This document shows, in pieces, positions 9,601 to 18,845 of a stretch of 25,131 bases of DNA. A model generated the notes under the pieces. The model saw nothing but the letters and a program-made list of their open reading frames with translations. It was not told the DNA's origin and searched no databases. The first letter of the stretch is position 1. Every line of letters begins with the position of its first letter. The stretch is from NCBI GenBank assembly GCA_011763485.2, contig JAANSK020172218.1, positions 1-25,131 on the forward strand, written 5' to 3'. The translations under genes were made by a program, and so were the position numbers. Origin of the DNA: Isoetes engelmannii. Taxonomy: Eukaryota > Streptophyta > Lycopodiopsida > Isoetales > Isoetaceae.

Positions 9601-10084
9601 TTGTGGTTTAAACACAACAACGTCTAATACTTAAGGTGCTCGCAAGCAGAGTTGTTGGGCCTCTTATTCCTCTTCTGTCTGGAGAGTTCTACCTAGCCCC
9701 ATATATATGGTATTGGGCATAATGTTGATCGTCCGTAGTTAGATATTTTTGGGGCAATGGTAAAAAAATTAGAATGGGTCAATATTTAAGTTATTGCACA
9801 AAAATATAGAGATAAATAATAACTTCTAAGGATATATGCGGTCCCTCAATGTCCCTAAGGACTTGGAATACAAGACCTCATGGCTACTAGCTCAATGCAG
9901 TAACCACCAAACGAAGATAACAAAAGCATAAAACAAAGGTCCAAGTTAAGAGGTGGAGTTGAAGGCAACCCAAAATTAAGTGGGATGTAAAATGGTTAAG
10001 TTGAAAAGATGTGAGCAATGCATGTGGCTATGGTGGTCCAATCTGAATACATTTAAGACATCAGACCTAAACAAACATAAAGGT
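9601..10084. other. Intergenic, nothing recognised
   Basis: AT-rich sequence without a convincing reading frame, repeat or RNA gene. A faint continuation of the preceding broken frame (VLDVVVFKPQAYP) may reach to about 9640. Confidence 0.5.
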
Positions 10085-10570
10085 AGAAGAATCCTTTGTC
10101 TCCAAATTTTGAGGAAAGTGGTCAGATAAGATATGAGCCTCATCTCAATAACTACAGAGCTGCCTAAACACTAAATAATAGGGTTGAAGATATAAAGCCT
10201 ATCAAGAGTGCAGTACGTTCTATCATCTCCATTCTCTTGTTAGACCATATATATTTAGAATTGGATGAGGGAATATAATTCAGCTTATTGGCCTGAATGA
10301 GAGTATTCCAGCAGTCCTTATTTCTGGATATGTTGATTTTATTCTCTAGTTTAAGGTCCCATTGAGGGGTATTATTAAATTCCCCTGCCATAATTTGGTC
10401 TTGGTCACCACCTTGGAAATTCACTAATTGATTTATTTCTAGCCAGATATGAGTTCTTTCATTGGGCTTGGTTGGGGCATAAACATTGATGATACCAAGG
10501 ACCTCACCCTTCAATTTAATTTTGATACAATGCCACTTAGTGGAGGCATTATAGTAAGAAGAGCATTTTA
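10085..10570 (-). pseudogene. LINE endonuclease fragment, broken
   Basis: On the minus strand the frame gives STKWHCIKIK, GEVLGIINVYAPTKPNER, IMAGEFNNTPQWDL and YIWSNKR. After frame changes it gives TLDRLYIFNPII and finally ILSDHFPQ. This is the order of the APE-type endonuclease domain of a plant LINE (VYAPT, GDFNN, W.N.R, LDR, SDHFP). The usual GDFNN reads GEFNN. The N-terminal part, the reverse transcriptase and the 3' end are absent nearby. The LINE piece in copy B lies on the upstream side and encodes the C-terminal end, so the two are not simply one element in order. AT-rich codon use differs from the GC-rich LINE at 905-7135, which suggests another family. Confidence 0.8.
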
Positions 10571-11252
10571 TTGGAGTAGCACTTTTTTACTTTAGCCATT
10601 CCTATGCATGCCAACAAATTTTGGCGTTCTCTGAATGGCCAAAGGTCTTGAGAATGGTACATCAACATTCAAATCTAATTCGTTGTCACCTATGGAGCTG
10701 ACTGTGGCACGTGCAAAGCCAAAACATATGAATACAGGTCAATTTGAACTTGGACTTTATTTTTTTAAGTTCAGTCGACCCCATGGGAACGTACCCTTAT
10801 ACATGCTTTCAGTTGTGAACCTGACACTCTCCATCTTCGACGTTTGGAACAAGATACAAACTACTCAATATGATGTTTTTATGTCGGCTGACCATGAATG
10901 ATAAGACTTCTCTGGTCAACCATCTTCTCTAATCGGACTCAAACAAGCTTAATGTGGTGATACGTTCGCGAAGGAATCATTTGCCATAATTGTGCAGTAA
11001 ATCAGTTACTGCGCATTTTGGGGGTAAATTTATGCCACATTGCAACTTATCTAATCCGGTGCTTCAATTCAATTTTTTGTTTGCTGCTATATGCACCGAT
11101 TTGCCTCAGTCCGATCATTATGAAAGTGGTCTCAACTGATTTGGAGCTGAACCGAGCGAGAAGTTTTCATTCAAAAGTTTCGGACAAAATCTTTTAAATC
11201 TTGGTTTTCTTTTTCCCTGCAATGGACCTGGAAGGGGAGAAAAGTGTCAAGT
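10571..11252. other. Intergenic, nothing recognised
   Basis: An 88-codon plus-strand frame at 10635-10901 has no recognisable motif, and I do not call it a gene. The rest holds no repeat or RNA gene that I can identify. Confidence 0.5.
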
Positions 11253-11318
11253 ATCTTCTTGGGATCATGTTTTCGTAGGTTTATTTTGGATGTATAACTC
11301 AATCTCAGTAGCAATATT

Positions 11319-11879
11319 TCACTTTTCCATGCCCTTAAATATAAACAGTCTCCTTCTCTTCCACATTGACCACAAAAGATAACCACAAGCAAGATGAAAA
11401 GCTCGTTTCCGCAGTTTGGGCCATGCGTAAGGGTAAGTAGCGAGCATAACATGCTGGCTAAATAGAGATGGGCCAAATAGGGTTAACAACCAAGACCATG
11501 CCAACCGAACCCGCTCACACAAGAAGCAATGCTCAATACTTCTCAATCCTTTGCTTACATAGAAGACAAAATTCTGAAATCCGATGGTCAATTTTATGGA
11601 CCAGTTAGTTGCCATTATAGAACTGCCACCTTTGGATGAAGCAACTTATCCCACACTCATGTCCAAACATTTTTCCACTGTGACTGAGGGACCTGCAGAT
11701 GCATCTGTTAGAGGGAGGTTAAATTTCATTATGCAGAAACAATTATAAACAGAAGAAACAAAGCGCCTTGGCCTGATACCCTGGTGACCCCATACAACTA
11801 CTTCAATTTGCGGGCCAGAATCTTGTGGCAACAATACAGCAATATGAGTCCAAATTGCTCTATCCCATCCGTACAACAA
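11319..11879 (-). pseudogene. C-terminal LINE remnant (zf-RVT region), broken
   Basis: The minus-strand frame 11879-11646 includes AIWTHIAVLLPQDSGPQ and GIRPRRFVSSVYNCFC, matching the stretch before the zinc-binding domain in plant LINE polyproteins (short hydrophobic block, VW, then a G..F.V.SAY-like motif). The next frame, 11615-11319, contains RSIEHCFLCERVRLAWSWLL, which fits the E..EH.....C....AW pattern of the zf-RVT domain, and then [19 protein letters not shown], which fits the usual W..W..R....F end. The frames are offset. The sequence is diverged from the young LINE, so it is an older insertion that existed before the segment was duplicated. Confidence 0.72.
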
Positions 11880-12216
11880 GCATTATTTTTTGAATGCTTG
11901 CCATGATAGGAGATGGCCAGATTCGTACTAAGCTGCAATGGCGCTTATACCAGCAGCTATCCATCGACATTGTGTCTTTGAAGGAACAACCACACTCAAA
12001 GGCACATTCTTTGGAGTGGTGAGTTAAACGTGCTAAATCATGGTCGCAATTTCTCAACTAAGGTGGTTGATTAGGTTGAGAATGGAATTAAGAATTTAAG
12101 AGCTATTCTTTCGTCAAAAATTTACATCAGAAGCAAATAGCAAATTGTGTCATGTAATCTATAAAAAACCAAGTTGTCATTTAGTGATTTATGGAGCAAA
12201 GCTAGCCCAGAGCGAG

Positions 12217-12234
12217 TAGGTAGGTAGGTAGGTA
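12217..12234. repeat. AGGT tetranucleotide microsatellite
   Basis: About four and a half units of AGGT lie in copy B at the position where copy A has TGGA units (7565-7582). Confidence 0.8.
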
Positions 12235-12660
12235 TTTTGATGTTCACAGAAAGCTCTAGCTTAAGGACACGTTACAACAAACCTAGATGGATCTTGCCCC
12301 CCACCAATGTACATGGCTAAAGTGGCTGAGGTGGGTCCATCCCCCACTGTATTGCAGGAAAGGCCATGCTTGAACACTCTTGATTTGGAATAGTTGCACA
12401 TTTACTACTAAAAGCATTTGGATTACTTGTTTAAGATTCTCTAGCAAACTTAAGAATTTGAGACCTTTGAGTTGGGCAGCCCCTAGTTTCGAGGGCAACC
12501 TTTAGTGCTTGTTAATTTTGATAATCATGGGCTTACTGTCGTATTGGATTCGGCCACATAATCTCTAGCCTTCATGGATGATAAATTCAGTAAAATTCAC
12601 TTTGCATTTTGTTTCCATACTCTTGCCCATCTTCTTCATTCTTTGGTACTTCTTGTAATG

Positions 12661-12830
12661 TCAATTTCCTATTCACTTACCTTTATGTTTTAATTCTTGG
12701 ACTATCTTTCAGATACATAAGGAATCTGCATAAAGGATCATCTTGTCAATTTCCTATTCACTTACCTTTATGTTTTAATTCTTGGACTATTTTTCAGATA
12801 CATAAGGAATCTGCATAAAGGATCATCTTG
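12661..12830. repeat. 85-bp tandem duplication
   Basis: Units 12661-12745 and 12746-12830 are almost identical. The one difference I see is CTATCTTTCAG against CTATTTTTCAG. Both begin TCAATTTCCTATTCACTTAC and end AAAGGATCATCTTG. It lies just beyond copy B and is probably recent. No gene is apparent. Confidence 0.92.
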
Positions 12831-13232
12831 TATGTATCTGGCTTATGTTTACCATCAATCAAATGAGCAATTCTTGATTTTGCCATCACCTTCCACGTGT
12901 AACTATTTCTAATAGAAGCATGCCACATAGTTATAAATGGGTATATGACTGCCTGGATATGGTGAGTATGAAATTTCAAACATCGAGCCAACATGTACTG
13001 TTAATCTTCCATGGTATCCCACAGGAGATAATAAGAAATTGACATTATCATATGCTCATTTTATAGACAATCATGCAGATCCAAAAAATTGGACATGCCA
13101 AACTTGTTAATGATCCGATGTGCATAAATCTGCATGATTGAAGCAGGGATTAGTTGTGGAGACCTTGCCCAGGCTTTAACAACGAAATTGGCTAAAGTCC
13201 ACAATGATCTGACACTACCATAATACAAGCTC
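12831..13232. other. 3' flank of the PPR gene
   Basis: AT-rich sequence downstream of the PPR stop codon, read on the minus strand. It presumably includes the 3' untranslated region and terminator, but I see no unambiguous polyadenylation signal. Confidence 0.5.
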
Positions 13233-15398
13233 TTATGTTTTCAGACTAGCTAGCTCCTTCCTAGACCTCAACCATGATTCTGCATATGAGCCAGATGTAA
13301 AGAAATATCCAACAGGATCCTTGCTCTCTGTAAAAGGTGAATTGAGGCTTCTTAACCTGGTGGCAATCGCAACATTCAACCGTTGCCCAGGTTCTTTGGA
13401 CTTGCCAACACCTGTTTCAACAACTAGATCAGAAGGCAAGCTTTCTTCTTGTTCTATAGCTCTTGATAAACTCTTAATCCAGTTTTCTAGTGCACATTCT
13501 GCTGTTAAAAGTGAGAGTGTCCGCAAATTTAGCCGCCACTCTGCATCGGTCCTGGTCTGCAGACCATCATAAAGCCCAAGGGAAATTCCACTTGCCATAA
13601 CCTCACAAGCTCTATCTTTGGCACCTGCTTTCCAACATAAATCTACCAATGTATTGCATAAAGGACGACGACAAGGCTCTGTGGTGTCAATGCAAATAAC
13701 ATGCTTGATTGCTTTCTGAACTTCGTCCATGTTACATTCTGGAGAGGCTAGCTGGCAGAGGATATAATACACCTGAGAATTGCATTTACTTATGCATTCC
13801 ATGATCAATTCTCGTTCTTCATCTTCCTGACAGACAGTTAAGCAAGATAAGACAACTCCAGTAACTCTATCATCTATACCTTTCTCTCGCTTAATTATCT
13901 CATTAAGCAAATCAGGAACTTCCTTAAACTTGCGACCCTGTCTGCAACCTCGAATCAAGATTATGTAAAGGTTTGTATCAGGTTCAATACCCTCTTCAAT
14001 GATTTTCCCAAACATGTGCTTAGCCACATCCACCATGCCTCTAGTAGCATATACATTCATTAAAGACTTATATGTAAAATGATTTGGTCGACAACCTGCT
14101 GATTTAATATGGTGTAGTACTTCATGCGCTTTCTCCACCATGCCATATTCCACACAAGAGTTTATGAGTAGATTGTAAATAAGTAAATCACAATTAATGC
14201 CCTGCTTTTTCATCCTCTCATAAACTTCCAGTGCAGAATCGGCAGCTCCCACCCTTGAGTACATGTCGATCAAAATGCTGAGTGTCACTTTTGTGGGAGC
14301 AATACCAAGTCCCTCCATCTCCTCAAGTGCTTTCCTAGCAAGGCTTACCTTCCCTGCTTTGCTGAGGGCACCAATAAAGGTATTGTAGATTACAACATTT
14401 GGCCTCACACTCATTTCCTTCATATCTCGTAATATCTTTCCAATAGCATCATAGTCACCTTTCTTAGCATAAACATTTGCCACAGCTCCAAATGTGATTG
14501 GATCTGGGTGCCAACTAGATGCCCGAAGGCGCTCGTAAAGTGCTAAAGCTTCCTCTGTCCTACCAGATTTCCCATAAGCATCTATCAAAGAGCTGTAGGT
14601 GACCTCATCTGGCATGCATCCTGCTGCTTTCATTTTCTCAAACCATTTAATTGCCTCTTCTGGATAATCACAACGTGTGGCACAATTGATAAGCGTACTG
14701 TACGTGTAGTTATCAGGTGGAATAGAGTTTGTTATCATTTCATTAACAATATTTTCTGATATAGACCATTGCTTGCCTTTTCTAAGAATTTTAAGCAACA
14801 CATTATAAGTAAAAGAGTTTACCTCATAAGCATCCTTGCTTTTAAGCCATTTAAAAAACCCCATAGCTTTCTTCCAGCTATCCATATTATTTAGTATGCT
14901 TACAATGTTTCTTGAAGACAGGGGAGCATTCCACTCAGCCATTGCACTAAAACCTCCTTCTTCGGTATCTTCTGCATTCTTCAATCGCTCAATAACCTCA
15001 CTTACACGTTCCATTTCTGGAGACCATCTGCTAGTTCCATAAGCCCTAGGCCTTACTGCATCTTGTTTCTCAGGTGAAGGGCTTCCTTCTCTGTTACCCC
15101 CTTTCTCAAAATTACGCCTTTGTAATGGTCTCCTTTCCCCAGGATTTGATGCTTCAGAATGGCCTTCTGACACATTCATTTCAACTTGAACGCCACTAAA
15201 CCCAGTTTCAGAAACCCGTTCACCACTTTCACTACGACCTGGATCTATAGGAACAGCAACCTGGCTCATATTACTGCATTTTAAGCCTATTCCTGAGCTA
15301 TAGTTGCGACTATAACTATTAGACCAGGGAGGTAGACTCCCAAACCCGAAAACCGATTGCCCAATAGTCGGAGCCATAGCTAAAAGTAGTGAAGCCAT
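13233..15398 (-). CDS. SOT1: PPR-SMR protein, SOT1/PPR53 type, chloroplast
   Basis: An intact, intronless 721-residue P-class pentatricopeptide repeat protein with a C-terminal SMR domain. Residues 1-50 (MASLLLAM..., rich in S, no acidic residue) look like a chloroplast transit peptide. A low-complexity linker follows, then WNAPLSSRNIVSILNNMDSW. Nine exactly 35-residue PPR motifs run without gaps from 195 to 509, with weaker ones after. The SMR domain spans about 621-711, with LNLR at 623-626 and TGVG at 662-665. From memory, Arabidopsis SOT1 and maize PPR53 share the same blocks (ITYSTIITCAKRCN, PDEVTYS, GDYDGI, RRPFCN). They act in chloroplast 23S-4.5S rRNA maturation. The related SVR7/ATP4 branch is the main alternative. 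The ATG at 15398 is preferred because it gives the transit peptide. The LDxR acidic residue is Asn here. Confidence 0.93.
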   Translation of the reverse strand: MASLLLAMAPTIGQSVFGFGSLPPWSNSYSRNYSSGIGLKCSNMSQVAVPIDPGRSESGERVSETGFSGVQVEMNVSEGHSEASNPGERRPLQRRNFEKGGNREGSPSPEKQDAVRPRAYGTSRWSPEMERVSEVIERLKNAEDTEEGGFSAMAEWNAPLSSRNIVSILNNMDSWKKAMGFFKWLKSKDAYEVNSFTYNVLLKILRKGKQWSISENIVNEMITNSIPPDNYTYSTLINCATRCDYPEEAIKWFEKMKAAGCMPDEVTYSSLIDAYGKSGRTEEALALYERLRASSWHPDPITFGAVANVYAKKGDYDAIGKILRDMKEMSVRPNVVIYNTFIGALSKAGKVSLARKALEEMEGLGIAPTKVTLSILIDMYSRVGAADSALEVYERMKKQGINCDLLIYNLLINSCVEYGMVEKAHEVLHHIKSAGCRPNHFTYKSLMNVYATRGMVDVAKHMFGKIIEEGIEPDTNLYIILIRGCRQGRKFKEVPDLLNEIIKREKGIDDRVTGVVLSCLTVCQEDEERELIMECISKCNSQVYYILCQLASPECNMDEVQKAIKHVICIDTTEPCRRPLCNTLVDLCWKAGAKDRACEVMASGISLGLYDGLQTRTDAEWRLNLRTLSLLTAECALENWIKSLSRAIEQEESLPSDLVVETGVGKSKEPGQRLNVAIATRLRSLNSPFTESKDPVGYFFTSGSYAESWLRSRKELASLKT

Positions 15399-15786
15399 GG
15401 AAATCCAATCTTAAATGCTTCAATATCTGAAAGCTCTCATTAAACCCTCCAGTCCGGCGGATTCCGACTATAAGATAAAAGATAATACGTTGGGATTCTA
15501 GAGATGGGTACCTAGTCAAGTGTCACGAATGCTTGGGCATCCTCTCGAACCGCGCGGCTCATCCATTCTGGGTGCATTGTGAAACCTCATCATCTATGCG
15601 GACGTGGCATCATAAACCTTCAAAAATCTTCCATAACCCTTCGATTAAAGATATCCTAATTGGACTTACCACATCAGCTATAAGTTATTGTTTGCGCCAT
15701 GATGTCAAATAGAATATTTTGCATGCATGCTGTCTCTTTAGCAGGCTTGCCTAACCCGAGGTGCCCATTTTGCTGCAATTCTAGGC
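15399..15786. promoter_or_regulatory. PPR upstream region, candidate bidirectional promoter
   Basis: This is the 5' side of the minus-strand PPR gene. The plus-strand NET-like gene lies on the other side, so the genes are head to head. An ACGTGG core occurs near 15603. A full G-box CACGTG lies just beyond at 15791-15796. I see no clear TATA box. Shared regulation is an inference from layout only. Confidence 0.35.
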
Positions 15787-16211
15787 TATCCACGTGCCAT
15801 GCCATGTCATCAAAAATTGATTTAGGCCGTTGAATCTTGTAATTTTGAGGGCCAGGGAAAATAGAAAATGCTTGAAAATTCTCCAATCTGCTCCTCCCCA
15901 CTCTCGCGACTACTCCGGCTCTGCTGCCTCTTGTGCAAGGCATTTGTTTGCTGCAATAACTGGCTTGGTTGGAGCGAGCAGGTAAGGTGAGATTTATTTA
16001 TCCATGTGCCATGTCATCGAAAATTGATTTAGGCCGTTGGATCTTGTAATTTCGAATCCAAGGGCCAGGGAAAATAGAAAATGCTTGAAAATTCTCCAAT
16101 TTGCTCCTCCCCACTCCCGCGACTACTCCGGCTCTGCTGCCTCTTGTGCAAGGCATTTGTTTGCTGCAATAACTGGCTTGGTTGGAGCGAGCAGGTAAGG
16201 TGAGATTTATT
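15787..16211 (+). repeat. 212-bp tandem duplication carrying a leader-like splice donor
   Basis: Units 15787-15998 and 15999-16211 are near-identical, sharing GATTTAGGCCGTTG, AAATTCTCCAAT, CGCGACTACTCCGGCTCTGC and GGCATTTGTTTGCTGCAATA. Unit 1 has the G-box CACGTG, while unit 2 has CATGTG. Both units end with GAGCGAGCAG|GTAAGG, a strong plus-strand splice donor (GT at 15982 and 16195), preceded by a pyrimidine-rich, G+C-richer stretch. This looks like a non-coding first exon and its proximal promoter, duplicated in tandem, perhaps serving the NET-like gene about 2.6 kb downstream. Confidence 0.88.
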
Positions 16212-17558
16212 TATCCATTCTCATGAAGCTACTTAGAAAGATAGCTTGCAAATTTGTGCCAAGCCAACATTGGCTTCTTTAAACTACCCTTTCTGATTTA
16301 TTATTTATGGACCAGACCTTAGAATACTGCTTTTGTGCCTCTAGAAGAACCTTTACAAGATGATCAATATTTGCGCTTCCTCTTGAACCCAAAAAACGAC
16401 TAGGAAATTAACTTGCACTGATAGCCTCTTGAGTCTCCGGTCTCCATCATGTTGGCAAGGTCTTTGTTATAATACATAAGTCGGTAATTGATGTATCTTC
16501 CAAGAGTTTTCACAGATGAAGAGGAGAAACTTTGTAACCCCTACAAGGTACCTAGAATTTGCCAAAGGGTAAAGATTTAACTTGTAATCCCATTGTTATT
16601 TGTGCAAATTTCATTTTTAATAAATGATTTGAAGGGACAGACCTCATGTAGTAGTTAATAATAGCATGTTTGCTGGTGTATAAGTGAACCATCAGACCCT
16701 TGTCGTTTTCTTTTTCTGGTTTTCTTGCAACTAAACCCCTTTATCATTTGCCACGTTTGCCATACCATGTGTAGTAGATAGCCATGGTAGACAATGGAGT
16801 CACAGAACCAGAATAACTGCAGGCAGTTCTCCCTTTGCTAAAATATATATGGTATCGTCTTCTTCTAGTAGTAATCTCTTTCATGATGAATGCTTGAGTT
16901 GAATATGCGCACATATCATTGCTGATACCCACAGCAAATACACCCACTATTATATTGAAAACTACTGGAGCTGCTTGTTGGATGTCTGTTCTCAACATGT
17001 CTTAAGATGTTTTATCAGGCATTCTATAAGAAGCTTTCTAAACTTTGGCTTAACATATTCTGCCACATCATCCAGGCTATTACGTGATGGTAAGAACTAA
17101 ATGCTGTATTTTGACACAAAGAGTTATGAATGTACAGTATGGTGGGACATTTATGATGAAAACATAAATGTTTTACTGACGATGACTTGTGCATGTAAAT
17201 GTAAGCAATAGACAACCCTTTCACTCCTCATTGCTGACACAATATAGGATTTCACAGGTTGTGTCTTTGTTCACGGTTGTTTGTTTTCTGCATATTCTCT
17301 AGATATTTTCTGAGCAGGGCTGTATATTCATGATTATAGAAAAAATTTCAAAAAAAATAAATAAATTTCATTCATTCTGTCTATGCCATAGGTCTGCCAT
17401 TTTTTCTCTGATTGTATATTTCAGATTGGCTCATGTCCGTATTTCTTATTTGAATTGGATGAGGTCAAGTTTTTGCTGCATCTCAAATTGAATGATTTTT
17501 ATTTCATTATGTTGGGTTATAGCAGGTTAGTGACATGGAATACCATACTTACAACTTA
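16212..17558. other. Intergenic or leader intron, nothing recognised
   Basis: AT-rich sequence with no convincing reading frame, RNA gene or repeat. If the duplicated donor upstream is used, this could be part of a long 5' leader intron. Confidence 0.4.
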
Positions 17559-18147
17559 GAAATTCTAATCAGGACAAAATTTCGCCCTTATTCGATGGGT
17601 TATTATGCAGCAAAATTTTATGTTGAATTGTGTCGACGTTTATGGGCGGCGCCGCCTTCTGCCCGCTACTCTGTTTCTGCACAATGCCACTCTTCTTGTT
17701 CCTCTGTTTCCTCTGTTTCATGCCATCAGAAGCCAAGCCAGCGATGCAAACACCATAGCCATGCGCATTACAAGAACGGACTGGCTGAAAACGCCGAACT
17801 GGCTTGAACAAACAGGATGTAAGGGTAAGAAGCCTGCCGGAATGGAAGCCATAGCATGATGGAATGGAAGCTTTTTTGTCTTTACTTACTCCGTTTTTTT
17901 TTTTATTGCAGATGGATTGTAGCCTGACAAAACTAGAAATCTCTGCTCATTTTTTGTTTTGATTCCGGATGAATCCCTATCTCTTTGTGGATAAAAAGCT
18001 TTGTTAAGAAGCCTGTCGGAATGGAAGCCATAGCCCGATGAAATGAAATCTTTCTTACTTTACTTACTCCATTTTTTTCTTGATTGCAGAGGAATTGCAG
18101 CCTGAAAACTTCTGAACGGGCAAAACTTTTGCCCTGATTAGAATTTC
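17559..18147. repeat. Foldback element, about 589 bp, inverted ends
   Basis: GAAATTCTAATCAGGACAAA at 17559-17578 (the arm runs to 17587) is inverted at 18118-18147, where the sequence ends CCCTGATTAGAATTTC. About 26 of 29 positions match, with one gap. Inside lies a direct repeat, 17827-17932 and 18006-18105, sharing AAGAAGCCTG, CGGAATGGAAGCCATAGC, TTTACTTACTCC and a polypyrimidine tract ending ATTGCAG. I see no clear target duplication, so it may be a decayed MITE or an inverted duplication. Confidence 0.6.
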
Positions 18148-18205
18148 GTCGGGCAATTTTAAGGAGGAAAAAATGTCACGTTGAAATTTTGTCCTCCTTA
18201 AAATT
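18118..18205. repeat. Two adjacent hairpins
   Basis: GGGCAAAACTTTTGCCC (18118-18134) is a perfect 8-bp palindrome around one base. AATTTTAAGGAGGAAAAAAT (18155-18174) pairs with ATTTTGTCCTCCTTAAAATT (18186-18205) at 19 of 20 positions across an 11-base loop. These flank the right end of the foldback element. Confidence 0.85.
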
Positions 18206-18714
18206 ACTCCTTCCAAAAACTTCACATTGCAAGAACGATTCTTACCTTAAATTCTTGTGTGTCAACGGTGCCCCTCACCCAACAAACATGCCCTAGACTG
18301 TCAAACTATAGACTTGGATTTTCGCGCGAGCTCACGTCATACATTTTTCGGACATACTTACTGTGGGTTGCACGTCGCATGTTCGTTTCGTAAGAGCTCC
18401 TTTTCTTAGCCAAACACACAACACTCTGTCCCACAACGTGCAGGGCTTTTTCTTTCCGGTAGCTGGCTCTTACCAATATTCCTTCTTCACATTGTTGTTG
18501 CTGGTATGCTTCTTTCCGTTTTTGCTTTCTATTTTTCACCTGTTTTTAGCATTCCCTCTTCTTAGCTGCCGACTACTCAACAAAAATGCCACAGACATGA
18601 TCTTCGCCGATTCTTTGAAGTGCATGTTAGAGCATAGTATTGGAACTGTTTCACTGCCTCAAGAGCTTTTTATTGTTGATCCGTTATGAAATATTGCTAA
18701 ATCATATATGTAAG
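18206..18714. other. Upstream region of the NET-like gene
   Basis: A 108-codon plus-strand frame (18363-18689) with a hydrophobic middle has no recognisable family and overlaps the likely leader of the next gene. I leave it uncalled. AAG|GTATGT near 18712-18719 is a good donor for a leader intron. Confidence 0.4.
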
Positions 18715-18795
18715 GTATGTTTTGAGAGTTACAATAGTACCATAGTGTTAGCCTACTAAGTACTCTCTTTTAAAGCTTTGCATGTTTCTTCCCAG
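18715..18795 (+). other. Candidate 5' leader intron of the NET-like gene
   Basis: An 81-bp stretch runs from GTATGT at 18715 to the acceptor CTTCCCAG ending at 18795. It lies directly upstream of the proposed start codon at 18846. Splice consensus is good at both ends, but there is no transcript evidence in the sequence. Confidence 0.4.
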
Positions 18796-18845
18796 TTCCA
18801 GCTGGGTCACAAACATATTGCACACAGAGTTTCTACCAGAGGAAC

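Larger units (their letters stand above)
11253..12640 (-). repeat. Segmental duplication copy B (empty site)
   Basis: This is collinear with 480-904 plus 7136-8023 of the window. One well-preserved stretch (11431-11600 against 731-900) shows only about four differences. The part opposite 7151-7460 is nearer 93-94% by eye. It lacks the 6.2-kb LINE and reads straight through the insertion point near 11592-11606. It has about 195 bp (12019-12214) that copy A lacks. Confidence 0.88.

Noticed and set aside
10635-10901. An 88-codon plus-strand frame
   Set aside because: It has no motif, no homology that I recognise and no supporting context.
18363-18689. A 108-codon frame with a hydrophobic stretch upstream of the NET-like gene
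   Set aside because: It does not join in frame to the next exon, shows no family signature and is probably leader or intergenic sequence.
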